DNA of 64,000 nucleotides from Symbiodinium natans (Eukaryota > Sar > Dinophyceae > Suessiales > Symbiodiniaceae). Numbering within the stretch: the stretch's first letter is position 1; each line of letters opens with the position of its first letter. Below are positions 1 to 10,976 of this stretch, one piece after another. A program made the translations under genes and the position numbers. A model generated the notes under the pieces. It saw only the letters and a list, made by a program, of their open reading frames with translations, was not told the DNA's origin and did not search any database. The stretch is from contig CAJNDS010002241.1 in assembly GCA_905221605.1 (NCBI GenBank), positions 374,501-438,500 of the forward strand, in the 5' to 3' direction.

Positions 1-933
1 ATTCAATGGACTCCGGAAAGCAGCCTCGGCCAACGTCGGACGATGCAGTGGTTCGGAACCCCAAGTCAGTAACTCCAAAACCGTGTATTCAAACCTCTAA
101 ACCCTGGGCTCTTATAACTAGCGGGGGGAGGGGGGGGGGGGGCCCTCTTTGTATACATCCAATAAACCTGATAACCCTACACCATGAACCCTACCCGATA
201 ACCCTAAACCCTACACCCTAAACCCCCTATGAGGCCTGGGATCCCCCACACAGCGTGCGTTTCATTCCAGCCATCGGAGGTGACAAGACCCCTGAAATCA
301 CCGCTCCTAAAAAAGCCCAAAACCCCCAAAACCCTCCCAACCCCCCCCCCCCCCCCCCCCCCCGTCCTAAAGGCCCCGAACCTAAACCCGAAAAACCTAC
401 ATCCGCCCTAAACCCAACCCCCCCCCCCCCCCCCCCCCCCACAAAAAACTAGCAAGAAATAAACACCGAAACTTGGGATGTTCCCCTGTAACAGGGGTCA
501 TCTACCCCTTACTAAAATCCCTATTCAGGACAGTTAGTAACACCAACCCTAAACCCGATACCCTAAACCCTAAAGCCGTTGGTATGAAGGGGAACATCCC
601 AACCCCGAAACCCACCCCCCAAAAAAAAGAACTTTTGAACTCCGAGCTCCGAGCTCCCACCAACTGTCAGCCCCCCCAATTTTTTCTGAGCACCCAGGGT
701 TTAGGGTTTAGGGTTTAGGGTTTAGGCTGCAGGGTTCAGGAGGTCTTCCGGTTCAGGTGTTAAGGGTTAAACCCCCCGCCCCCTCAAACAAAAGCCCTGA
801 GCTCTAAATAGGCCCTGAAACCCATCTTGGGTTTAGGGTTCAGGGCATAGGGTTTAGGGTTTAGCCCTAAAACCTTGATGGGCCCTTAACCCCCCTGAAC
901 GAGAGGGCATCGCTTCAGTGTTGCCTGGCCCAC
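1..933. other. Non-coding: telomere-like repeats, C tracts and one family B element
   Basis: C-runs at about 341-363 and 419-440, a G-run at 125-142. No convincing exon seen. Confidence 0.6.
473..604. mobile_element. Family B element split by CCCTAAA repeats
   Basis: TTGGGATGTTCCCC ... GGGGAACATCCCAA with CCCTAAACCC units inside (545-580). Confidence 0.6.
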
Positions 934-996
934 GTCTCCACGCTCTTCCATCTGCTTGATGTCTGTGTGCCGCTTCTGAAGCTTCTTTGCCAGCTC
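934..996 (-). CDS. Candidate exon, coiled-coil-like
   Basis: Reads ELAKKLQKRHTDIKQMEERG between acceptor CCAG and a GT donor. Confidence 0.5.
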
Positions 997-1011
997 CTGG
1001 TCGGATGTTTC

Positions 1012-1108
1012 CTATACTCCCCTTAGTACCTTAATAAAAATAGTATTTTTAATATCCTCTTGGGTTTTATATAAACAAAAATGAAAACTATTCCCAAGGG
1101 GGATATAG
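1012..1108. mobile_element. Family H element
   Basis: Same inverted ends as the copy at 52,903 and shared interior TAATATCCTCTTGGGTTTTA; flanked by TTTC on both sides. Confidence 0.8.
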
Positions 1109-2655
1109 TTTCAGGGTGACACCCTAACTCTTGGACTAGGGTTGAGGGTTTACAGTAGGGGTTCATAGACGCATCCTTGTGCTCATCAACACCTAAGTGG
1201 GGTTCATGCACTGCAAGCCTGCAATACTGCAAACTCGAAACCGCACAACCTCTCAACCCCATACGAGCCGTGTAAGCGCTACGAAACCCCATAACCCTAT
1301 AACCTCATTCCCTACAAACCCCATGAACCTGTAGATCCTAAACCCGATAAAGCCTATCTATACGCCCTATAAACCCCAACAATACAGCCGATAAAACCTG
1401 TAAAAGCTACAAAGCCTCTAAACCCTATCAACCGTCTAGAGCCCATAGACCCTCTAAACCCTGTAAACCCATAAACCCTACAAACCCTATAACGCCCTGT
1501 AAACCCTTTATATCAATGTAAATAAGAATGTAGATATATGGAACCTGTAACACCTATAAACTGTAAACTGCGCATAAGAAGGATGCCCTTGTTGCGAAAC
1601 CGAAACGCCCCAACATGAAATAAGGGCACCACTGGGCATCCTGACCTATACAAACCTGATAAGCCCTAGAAGGCCCTGTAGACCCTCTGTGTGTGTATAG
1701 ATATTTATAGACATATATATATATACCCTAACCCTAAACGCTAAACCCTAAACTCTATAAACCCGATAAGGTTCCCCTAGTGTCTATAAGTCTATAAGGC
1801 ACTCTCGAAGTTTCAAGCCGGCGCCTCGTCGATTCGAGCCTCGTACTGCGCCTGGAAACCACAGCATCGGTTTAGGGTTAAGGGTTTAGGGTTTAGGGTT
1901 TAGGGTTTAGGGTTTAGGGTTAGAGGTTCAGTTTGGTTGGGAGTGGGCTCTGTTTGGTGTCTAGGGCTCCAAAGGGTTTATGGGGTTTCGGGGTCTAGGG
2001 TTGGGTTTATAGGTTTTAGAGGGCTTGTGGTGTTCAGGGGCTTACGGCTTTGAAGTTACAGAGTAAGAAGGGCCCCAGGCTATGGACTCAACAATTGGTC
2101 TAGGGAGCTTTTCTTTGTGGGGTTGAACATCCGTGAACTTCAAACTTACGCCCTAAACCTAAACGCATCTGACCCAAAAACGGGCACACCCTAAACGGTG
2201 GAGATCTTCTGTGTTCTGCTCGTTTTTGCACGAGGCGGCAGGGACTAGGGCTTTGGGAGTTTAGGGTTGTTCGGGTTGAGATTGGGGGCTCTTAGGATTC
2301 GTTGAAAAGAGTTTAAGGGCTTAGGGTTTAGGATTTAGGGCCTTTGGGCGTTTAAAGGTCTTAGGGCTTTTCAGCGTGCTTGGGGTGCTTGGGGCTTCTG
2401 GGGTTTTAGGGGTTTGGGCACCCAACAACCCGATGTCACCCCTAGACCAAACAACCCTAAACCCAAAACCCAAAACCCTAAACCCTAACCCAAAACCCAA
2501 TACCCAAAACCCAAAACCCAAAACCCTAAACCCTAACCCAAAACCCAAAACCCTAAACCTTAAACCTTAAACCCAAAACCCAAAACCCTAAACCTTAAGC
2601 CCAAAACCCAAAACCCAAAACCCTAAAACCTAAACCCTAAACCCTAAACCCCTCT
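1109..2655. other. Non-coding, telomere-like variant repeats
   Basis: Mixed ACCCTATAAACC, CCCTAAA and TTTAGGG units with a short AT tract near 1,690-1,725. Nothing coding supported. Confidence 0.6.
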
Positions 2656-2723
2656 GAAGGCGATGGCCTCGGCACCCTTCTGGGGCACGGCTGGTGCCTT
2701 CGGGCCTCGGAAGCCCATGGCTT
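2656..2723 (-). CDS. Candidate exon
   Basis: GC-rich island reading EAMGFRGPKAPAVPQKGAE between a CCCTAAA array (left) and the next CCCTAAA array (right). Boundaries approximate. Confidence 0.3.
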
Positions 2724-2966
2724 CTAGGCTTTCGAGGGTTTAAACCCCAACCCTAAACCCTAAACCCTAAACCCTAAACCCTGAACCCTAAACCCTAAAC
2801 CCTAAACCCTAAACCCTAAACCCTAAACCCTAAGCCCTAAGCCATAAACCCCCGAAATCCCAAACCCTAAGCCCTCGACCCGTAGGGTATGCGCTAGGGT
2901 TTCAGGGCTTCGGGTAAGTCTTCTGCGGTCCCATCGCAACTCTCTCGCTCTCTCTAACAGCGCCTA

Positions 2967-3072
2967 TGTATACCCAGACCCCTTGGAGGGCCCTGCCTTA
3001 TATGCCCCGTATACACCCCATACAAAATAAGGGCCCATACATCAGAACCCTTCAAAGGAGGGAAGTACCCTT
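2967..3072. mobile_element. Family C element
   Basis: Contains TATATGCCCCGTATACACCC and AAGGGCCCATACATCAGAAC. Confidence 0.55.
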
Positions 3073-3179
3073 GGACTTTCAGGCCCCCGTAAACACTAAG
3101 AAGCCCTCAGCCCTCAACCCCGCCATATTCCAAACAAATTGCACGCCAATCCTCTTTGGGAATCTCACAGAAAACTGCG

Positions 3180-3335
3180 GCCGGAACATTTCTGGCAAGC
3201 CTCGGTGAGCTTCTTGACACGTTTCCTCTGACGCTGTTCTTGCTCCTCGCCCTGTTCAGCAGCCGCGTGGCTGTGTTCCTTCTCAGCATCCAGTCGGCAG
3301 ACGCCACAGTCAGGTATGGCTGGCTCGTCTGAACA
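3180..3335 (-). CDS. Candidate exon, Cys- and charge-rich
   Basis: Reads CSDEPAIPDCGVCRLDAEK then HAAAEQGEEQEQRQRKRVKK and CQKCSG after CGCAG acceptor. Four cysteines flank a charged helix. The longer open frame through 3,107-3,490 is a different, less protein-like frame. Confidence 0.45.
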
Positions 3336-3455
3336 CTGCGTATGGTGGTGATGCGTCGGGTGGCCGCGTGGCGACTCTCGATCGCCGCAATGTCGGCGGT
3401 GAAAGTCAAGGCCAGGGAGTGCATGAATGCCTGGCCTACCGTTGAGAAAAGCGAC

Positions 3456-3490
3456 CTGTCCTCAGCAATGTCCGCTTCCTCATGTTCCAC
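3456..3490 (-). CDS. Candidate exon
   Basis: Reads VEHEEADIAED between CACAG and GT; charged like the exon at 3,180-3,335. Confidence 0.35.
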
Positions 3491-4321
3491 CTGTGCTTGA
3501 AGTGTGTTGAAATGTGCGCCTGTGACCCTCGAGGCGCTCTGGTGGGACCCTAGAAGTTGTGCCCAATCGAGCCTCGGGGAACCCTAAGCCCTATACCCTC
3601 AAGCACCCTCGAGGGGAGTGCGAGGCCATGTGGGTTTCGGTTTATGGTTAAGGGACCTCCTTAAGAGATCCTCCAGTGATATGTCGGGGTACCATCCTCT
3701 GAAATAACAAGCTTTCAGGCCCGGAGGCCTAAGCCCAAGGGGTGGGCCCGGGGTATTTTGGAGTCGATTATAGAGTTTAGAGGGTGTACAATAGGACTTG
3801 TGCAAAGAGCGCCCTCCCCCCCAAAAAAAATTCTAAGTAGAGTTATTAGGAAGTAAGTCCCTTAACTGCAGTCAGTATAGCAAGGGGGGGCAAGCCTTGC
3901 AGGGTTCATAAGGGTACATAATGGGGTGTAGGGTTTAGGGTTTAGGGTTTAGGGTTTAGGGTTTGTACACCCGACACCCGAGAATTGAGCCGCCGGGCGC
4001 GTGAGGTTGGCCGACTGCTGCTGAAGTTTCGACCTGTGCTTCTAACCCTAAACCCTAAAAACCCAAGCCCCAAGCCCTAAACCCTAACCCCAAACTCTAA
4101 AGCCTAAACCCTAAACCTTAAGAGCCCAGCAGTTCCGGGCTTTGCGGGGGGGGGGGGGGGGGGGGATTGAGAGTCTTTTGGGGCTGTAGGGCTACCAAAC
4201 CCTACAGCGCCCAAACCCCTAAACCCTTCAAAGCCCCAAACCCGAAAAAAAAAAGCACCCAACCCCCCTTAACCCTAAACCCCTTAAATCCCTTCAAGCC
4301 CTAAAACCCATGTTGCAAGGT

Positions 4322-4445
4322 TCCAAGTATGGGCCCTTTGTTTTGGGTCCCTTGTTCATCTAACTCCTACATACACTCTACATTGTTAGAGCCCATGCCT
4401 CGGACCCCTATAAACAAGGGTAAGGGACCATACTGAAGGCCCATG
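4322..4445. mobile_element. Possible family C-like element
   Basis: CCAAGTATGGGCCCTTTG at the left and GGGACCATACTGAAGGCCCA at the right are imperfect complements. Confidence 0.4.
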
Positions 4446-4671
4446 GCTCCAACCTCTGACACCGTAACGTGCTCAAACTCCTTAACCCTTCAAAGCCCTC
4501 AACCCCGAAACACCCCCCAAAAAAACCAAAAAAACACCCCAAGAAAACCCAACACACCCCTTAACTAACCCTAAGCCCCTAAACTGCTTAAACCCCTTAA
4601 AGCCCTTAATGATGAAGCCTTAATGCCCTTGAAGTCCTTAAAGCCCTAAGAATCCCGAGCCCTTTCGGGGC

Positions 4672-4725
4672 CCCTGACCGCAGCTCTTTGTCGATAGGGG
4701 CCTCGAAAGAGCGATCACCCTCCAC
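4672..4725 (-). CDS. Candidate exon
   Basis: Reads VEGDRSFEAPIDKELRSG after CACAG acceptor. End approximate. Confidence 0.4.
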
Positions 4726-5263
4726 CTGTGGAGTTTGGGCTTTGGGGTTTAGGGTTTAGGGTTTAGGGTTGGCATGGCTTCAAGGCATTCAGGGGGTTTC
4801 AGGGTTTCGGGTTTCGGGTTTAGGGTTGGCCCCTCAGTTAGCAGCCACTGGCGGAGAAAAGAAACGCTGTCGAGTGCAGAAACCCCCAAGTCAGCAGAGT
4901 CTGACGATCAAAGTGAGACAGCCATGACCAGAACTGCAGCTACTGATGTGGACTTTGCAAATCCAACTTCATTCGGGAATCAGGGTCTACATGCACCAGT
5001 CCTATAGGAACGCATGAAACAATGCAGAAAAAACACAAGAAACGCCCGGAACGATCTGAATATCACCCTCCCAAGCCTTACAAACCCAAAAAACAGCTCT
5101 AACCTCTACCCACTCTCCCCCTAAACCCCAAACCTCAAACCCCAGACCCCAAACCCCAAACCCCAAACCCCAAACCCCAAACCCTAAACCCTAAACCCTA
5201 AAACCCTAAACCCTACTCCTAAACCCTAACCCCTAAACCCTAAACCCCAACCCCCCAGCCCAA

Positions 5264-5313
5264 GTGCCTTGAACTCCGACTCTTCCGTGGCATCCTCGGC
5301 GCGGAGCCGCCGC
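5264..5313 (-). CDS. Candidate exon
   Basis: Reads RRLRAEDATEESEFKALG after TCCAG. CCCTAAA on the left and TTTAGGG on the right (plus strand), as around receptor exons. Confidence 0.4.
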
Positions 5314-5814
5314 CTGGAAGGGCTTGTGAAGGGTTTGGGGCTTAGGGTTTAGGGTTCAGGGTTAAGGGTTTAGGGTTGAGGGTTTAGGGTTTAGGGTTGA
5401 GGGTTTAGGGTTGAGGGTTTAGCGTTCAGGACTCATTTTAGGGTTTAGGGTTTTTATAGGGCTTTTGGTGTTTAGGGTTCAGGATGTTAAGGGCTTATTG
5501 GGTTTTAGGGTTTGTAGGGCTCATAGGGTCATAGGGCTTGGGTGCAATACTATGGGGTTTATTGGCTTTTAGGGCTATTCGGCTTTGTGGGGCTGAAAAG
5601 GGCTTTGGGGGTGTCTTAGGGTTTAGGGTCTAGGTGCCTGGCCGGCTTTAGGGGACTCTCCCTAAAGGTCTCCGACAAAGCGTCGGCCACTCGAATCTCT
5701 GACCCCCATCCACTCTGACTCGCACGAACTTAAGGCACAGCTCTTCTGTACGAGTTGATGTGCGGATCATGTTCTCATTCAAGAGCCACGCGTGGTGTTT
5801 AGGGTGTAGATCTA

Positions 5815-5949
5815 GACCCAAGAGTGGCCCAGGCATAAAAAGGTGACCTTTTTGTTTTAAAGGGGATCTTAAGGGACCCTAAACCCGAATTAAACCCTAA
5901 ACCCTAAACCCTAAAAAAAAGGAATGGGGGCCTACTTCCGGGTCCTAGG
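5815..5949. mobile_element. Family D element containing a CCCTAAA array
   Basis: CTAGACCCAAGAGTGG and CCTACTTCCGGGTCCTAG are imperfect inverted ends; CCCTAAA units lie at 5,877-5,915 in the middle. Confidence 0.6.
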
Positions 5950-6055
5950 GATGCTTCGCGATCGTTTGCCGGGTCAGGGTTAGGGTTTAGGGTTTAGGGT
6001 TTAGGGTTTAGGGTTTAGGGTTTAGGGATTATAATTGGGTGGAAGGAGGGGGGGG

Positions 6056-6113
6056 GGGTAGTATAATCCCTATTAAGGCCTGTTAGTATAAGGGGGAACA
6101 CCCCAACTCTAAA
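6056..6113. mobile_element. Half of a family B element
   Basis: ATCCCTATTAAGGCCTGTTAG and GGGGGAACACCCCAA, right half only; a poly-G tract replaces the left half. Confidence 0.45.
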
Positions 6114-6177
6114 CCTGAAGCCCTCTATAAACCCTAAACCCTAAACCCTAAACCCTAAACCCCTACTCCCCTAAGCC

Positions 6178-6234
6178 CAGTCCTCTCAAGGCGCTTGGAG
6201 AGCTCCTCGTCCAGTGGCATGGCTCGGATCTACG
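6178..6234 (-). CDS. Candidate exon
   Basis: Reads PLDEELSKRLERTG; flanked by CCCTAAA and TTTAGGG arrays. Boundaries approximate. Confidence 0.35.
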
Positions 6235-6954
6235 CACTTCCTGAACCCACAAGTTGGGCTCCCCAAAAGAGACGGCTCGGTTCAGGGTTTAGGGTTTAGG
6301 GTTTAGGGTTTAGGGTTTAGGGTTTAGGGTTTAGGGTTTAGGGTTTAGGGTTTAAGGTTTAGGGTTGATAGGGCTTCGTTGCGGGAGCCTTGGGCTTTGA
6401 TGATGGATCCTGTAGCTGCATAACACCTTGCCTTTCAGCCCGGGCTTCATGATGGATTCAACACCCTAAACCCTAAAACTAGAGCTGGTCGAGGGACATC
6501 CGCTTGTTTCGGTTCCTCACAGCTGGCGGCGGCATGCGAGCAGGAGTGCTTGCAGCAGAAGCTTCCGACACACATGCTGTAAAGAGCCGATCGCGCCATG
6601 CAACAGCATGCGACAGCAAGGTCGAATGTAAGCCACCCCGTTGTCGAGCAGTGCCGTCACAGTCACACTTGTGCTTCATGCACGAGAGCGTGTGCCAAAA
6701 ACACTGATTTTCAAGTTGTGGCTCATGCACCCACACAAGCCTGCCCTAGCACATCAGACCCATCACGTGGTGTCTACCAGATTAGAATGATCTGGGCATC
6801 GGGGTTTCCAAGTCTGCGTGCCTGCCTTTTCTGAGCGAAAATGATCGCGACATGCGACCAAGCAAGTGGTTTGCTTGTAGAAGGCGCAATGGAAAATCGC
6901 AGACTCGTTAACCTCAGAACATCATGGTCTTGCTCTCTGAGATTTGGGGTGAGG

Positions 6955-7095
6955 GTTTTAGGGGTTTAGGGGTTTAGGGGTTTGGGGTTTAGGGGTTTAG
7001 GGGTTTAGGGGCTTAGGGGCTTAGGGGTTTAGGGGTTTAGGGGTTTAGGGGTTTAGGGGTTTAGGGGTTTAGGGGTTTAGGGGTTTGGGGTTTAG
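6955..7095. repeat. TTTAGGGG octamer array
   Basis: Long run with four G per unit, unlike the TTTAGGG heptamer in neighbouring arrays. Confidence 0.9.
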
Positions 7096-7651
7096 GGCAG
7101 CCCTCTCCCGCATTATGAAGCTCAAACTCTCCGGCTCAAGTGTTGGAAGGCTCAGAAAAGTAGGGCCACCCTTGAACCCCCCAAGAAGACTAGACACGTA
7201 CCCCCAGAAAGGGCGCCTCAATTTCTGGAAGCCAGTCCTAAACTCTACACCCTACCCTGAACCATGAACCCACCCCCCCCCCCCCCCCCCCAAAAAAAAA
7301 AAAAAAAAAAAAAACTGACTAAGACCAAGTAGCAAAACCCTAAACCCTCAGACTCTCCGAATCAGCCAATTGTGGATGGCTGATTGCAGACAGTGCGGGT
7401 TTAGGGGTTTAGTGCTTAGGGTTCTGAAGTCCTCTCAGCATACAAGGCTGTCCATGGTTTTTCCTTCCTCATCAGAGGGTTTACGATGTTAGGGCGGTCC
7501 TTATTATAGGGGAACGCTGCGATTCGGGGATCTATATTAGGGTTCCCTTATTTTCGCAAGCCCCCCATAAGAACCTTCATGAAGCATGAAAGCCGAAAGC
7601 CTTGATAAGGTCTGAAAAACCCTAGAACCTGAGACCTAAGCCCTCAAATCT

Positions 7652-7905
7652 AGACCCAGGAGTAACCTAGGCATAAAGAGGGTACCCTTTTTGGCTTCAA
7701 GGGGATTATGAGGGAACCCTAAGCCCTAAACCCCAAGCCCTAAACCCGAAACCCTAAACCCCAAACCCTAAACCCCAAACCCCCAACCCTAAAAAAACGA
7801 AATAAGGGAATATAGCCCCAAGATACCCTAACAAGAACACCCTACAAAACAGAAACCCTACTTAAAGAGACCACCAACCAATATAAGGGCCTACTCCCCT
7901 AGAAA
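7652..7905. mobile_element. Family D element with an expanded telomere-like interior
   Basis: CTAGACCCAGGAGTAACCTAG ... GGGCCTACTCCCCTAG, with about 85 bp of CCCTAAAC/CCCCAAAC repeats inside. Confidence 0.5.
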
Positions 7906-8458
7906 TTCAAGCGGATCAGGTTCGCGACTTCCAGCGCGTGGCAGCTGGTTGGAGATGCCTCCGAGTTTAGGGTTTAGGGTTTGGGGTTTAGGGTTTATGG
8001 TTTGGGGTTTAATTTGGGTTCAGGGTGTAGCGTATCCCTGAACCCTAACCCCAAACCGTAAACCCTGCAGCCCCAAACCCTAACCCCAAACCCTGATGTA
8101 CCCCTAAGTGGGTTGAGGCTTGGGCACACTCGGTTTGTTATTTCCAGAATTTGGTTTGGCTTTGTTCATTTATATATATATATATACATATTTTATTTTC
8201 TTTTTTTGTGGGGGGGGGGGGGCTTTTCGCTAATTATTTCGGAGATATTGTAATGTAAGAGTTTAGGGCTTAAAATTTAGGGTCTGCATGGGCCTAGGGT
8301 TTTGGGCGAGCTTCGGTATCGTGCTTTGTGTTGCGCTTGTGATGCACTTAACCCTTAAACCCTTAAACCCTAAACCCTAAACTCTAAACCCTAAACATAA
8401 GACTTTGGGGAGGCATTCTAAAACGCGAGGCCTTGCAAGACACAAGCTCTTAGGGTAG

Positions 8459-8523
8459 CTACATGGTCCCTTAGTATGTGCCCTTCAGAGGTTGCCCCTT
8501 ATATACCCCTCATATACCCTACA
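8459..8523. mobile_element. Truncated family C element
   Basis: CTACATGGTCCCTTAG ... ATATACCCCTCATATACCC, then a TTTAGGG array replaces the rest. Confidence 0.5.
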
Positions 8524-8754
8524 GGTTTAGGGTTTAGGGTTTAGGGTTTAGGGTTTAGGGTTTAGGGTTTAGGGTTTAGGGTTTAGGGCACATGAAACAA
8601 CCCTGAGACAAGCCGATTATAGATTGCTATGGGTTTCGAAGGGGTGGGTTTTGATGTGTGCAGTTGCGGCGCCCAAAGTCAGAGCGCGAAAGAGAGAAGA
8701 GGTTTAGGGTTTAGGGTTTAGGTTTAGGGTACAGGGTTGAGGGTTGTCTGGTCA

Positions 8755-8808
8755 GCCAGGTCACGCAGAAGGTCGACAAGCTCTTCGTCGCTGAGCGGGC
8801 ATCCGTCC
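8755..8808 (-). CDS. Micro-exon 5 of the split domain
   Basis: Reads DGCPLSDEELVDLLRDLAD; acceptor TCCAG. End approximate. Confidence 0.6.
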
Positions 8809-9747
8809 CTGGAAGAGCGACTTTTGAGTTTGTTTTTGGGCTTTAGAGCGTTGTGACCCTAAACCCTAAACCCTAAACCCTGGTTTCTTTTTTTGAAATT
8901 CAGCTAGAAATTCTGTAGGGCTCAGGGACCATGAACTGGAAGGCCGTGGAGGATCCTCACAGCTGGTCCTAAGAACCCATAAACCCACAAAACCTAAGCC
9001 AAAAGTTGACGGTTTAGGGTTTAGGGTCTAGGGTTTAGGGTCTAGGGTTTGGGGTTTAGGGTTCAGGGTTTGGGGTTTCAGGTTTAAGGTTTAAAGAAAA
9101 AACCAAACAGCCTTTAAACCACCACCAAACAAGCTACCCCCCACCCCGACTTCTATCCCCAAATAGAAGCCCAACCCTCTACGAGTCTCGTCTCTCACTC
9201 TCCGAACTCAGGTTTAGGGTTTAGGGTTTATTGTTTAGGGTTTAGGGTTGAGGGTTTATGTAGGCTTGAGGACCTTGCTGGGGTAGAGTTGCGGCGAGCT
9301 GCGCCCCACAGCGATCCAGAGGGCTGCTCCAAAAGCCATGTCAGTCCCACCCTGCAAGCCCTAAGCACTAAACCCTGAACCCTAAACCCTAAAGCCCTAA
9401 AGCCCTAATACTCTCTACACCCTCAACCCTTTTCATCCCAATATGTTCAACCCCTGGTCCCTGTAAAAACCCCTAGCCCCCAAACCCAACACCCCAAACC
9501 TCTGAGCCCTACTCCCTACAACGCCCGAAACCACATTCAAGCAAAAAAAACCTAAACCCTAAACCCTAAACCCTAAACCCTAAACCCTAAACCCTAAACC
9601 TACCCAGACCCCTGCAAGGATTCACAAAGTAGATCTCCTTGAGGGTTCCTAAGAATGACCTAATCGTAGCATAGGGTACCCTGAACCCTAAACCATAAAC
9701 CCTCAACCCTCAGCCCTCAACCCTCACATAACCCCAAACCATATTTG

Positions 9748-9780
9748 GGAGTGCTACTTTTTGGATCCTCCCAGGGGTCT
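9748..9780. repeat. Short repeat shared with 10,384-10,428
   Basis: CTACTTTTTGGATCCTCCC followed by AGGGGTCT; the second site has it after a tandem half copy. Confidence 0.5.
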
Positions 9781-9841
9781 AAACCCTAAACCCTAAACCC
9801 TACACCCTAAACCCTAAACCCTGAACCCTAATCTGGGTAAG

Positions 9842-9876
9842 TCGCCCTTCCCAGGGCGCAGCTCTTCTTCGGACTC
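9842..9876 (-). CDS. Possible extra exon between micro-exons 4 and 5
   Basis: Reads ESEEELRPGKGD after AAAG. It may be skipped, because exons 4 and 5 already join in phase. Confidence 0.25.
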
Positions 9877-10057
9877 CTTTAGGAGCTAAGGGTGTTGTTT
9901 TGACAGCCTCCTGCAAAATGTGCATGCTGCCTTAAACCCTAAACCCCCGGAACCCTAAACCCTAAACGCTAAACCCCTAAACCCTAAACCCCTAAACCCC
10001 GAAGCCCCTAACCCCTAACCCCTAAACCCCAAACAGTTTTGGAACACTTCTGAGTGC

Positions 10058-10104
10058 CCGGACTCGTCGTCGAGAAGTCGGGCAAAGGAGACCATGTCCA
10101 GACC
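10058..10104 (-). CDS. Micro-exon 4 of the split domain
   Basis: Reads GLDMVSFARLLDDES; acceptor AAGAG, GC donor. Joins to GDGCPLSDEEL. Confidence 0.6.
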
Positions 10105-10383
10105 CTCTTAGGGTTTAGGGTTTCGGGTTTCGGGTACCTTACAAACCCTAAACCCTAAACCGACAATTGCAAGGGTTTAGTTTTGAGCGTTTAGGGTTTA
10201 GGGTTTATGGGGCTTTGTATTCTCGGCCTCAGAGGCCCGCGCTCTGGGGCTTCGGATTTAGGGCTCTTCGGTGTGGGCCAGCGAGCCTTACACACCCAGA
10301 TGCCTGGAAATATCCAAATAGCAGAACCGCTAAATAGTACCCTACGCTACTATTGGGGCATCTTAGGAAGACTGAAGGGGATC

Positions 10384-10428
10384 TACTTTTTGGATACTCT
10401 ACTTTTTGGATCCTCCCGGGGGTCTGGG
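10384..10428. repeat. Short repeat shared with 9,748-9,780
   Basis: CTACTTTTTGGATACT then CTACTTTTTGGATCCTCCC. Confidence 0.5.
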
Positions 10429-10931
10429 CGCCAGTTTCGGGCTTGTGGTTTCGGGTTTCTTCGGGCAGGGTTTAAACACCGCAGTGGACATTTTGGGCGA
10501 CTTCAGTCAGTTCGGGCTTTGTTTGTCTCAAGCTTCCTGCGGCATGTATGGCCCTAAACCCTAGACCAGTTTGGGATTTAGGGTTTAGGGTTTGGGGTTG
10601 GGGTTGAGGGTTTAGGGTTTAGGCTTTAGGGTTTGATCTTCAACGAAGAACCAAAAGCTTACACATCCCTAAAGCCACTGCAAGAACAGCCGGACTCCTT
10701 TTCGCCACACACCGCATGCCCCTTGAAAACCCTAACCTGCGTCAACACGGGCGTTTAAGGTTCTTAGGGTTTCGGGCTTTAGAAGGGTTGAGGCCTTCGG
10801 GCCGCTTTATAGAAGCAGAATCGTTCAACGCGAACAGCCCTAAACCCTATACCCTAAACCTTAAACCCTAAACCCTAAACCCTTAACCCTTAACCCTTAA
10901 CCCTACGATGCTCAACATCACACCCCGGAGC

Positions 10932-10976
10932 CTGTGAAGGGGAGCAGCGGTATTCGGTGCACAGGTTCTGATACTC
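10932..10976 (-). CDS. Micro-exon 3 of the split domain
   Basis: 45 nt reading EYQNLCTEYRCSPSQ after GTAG acceptor; GC donor. Confidence 0.55.

Larger units (their letters stand above)
6235..8754. other. Mostly intron-like
   Basis: Arrays at 6,283-6,365 and 6,955-7,095, a C/A homopolymer pair at 7,267-7,314, family D at 7,652. The segment 6,480-6,840 is open on both strands but I could not assign it. Confidence 0.5.

Noticed and set aside
2321-2570. Open frames of the type LGFGFRVLGFG or NPKPKTLNP
   Set aside because: Simple translation of TTTAGGG/CCCTAAA variants; the same occurs at 20,096-20,344, 27,923-28,174 and 23,861-24,169.
4774-5007. Plus-strand frame with SSAETPKSAESDDQSETAM
   Set aside because: Hydrophilic and readable, but it starts inside a TTTAGGG array and has no recognisable domain or splice partner on that strand; left unassigned.
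10207-10557. 116-codon plus-strand frame
   Set aside because: Runs through telomere-like sequence and through the CTACTTTTTGGATCC repeat; no protein-like features.
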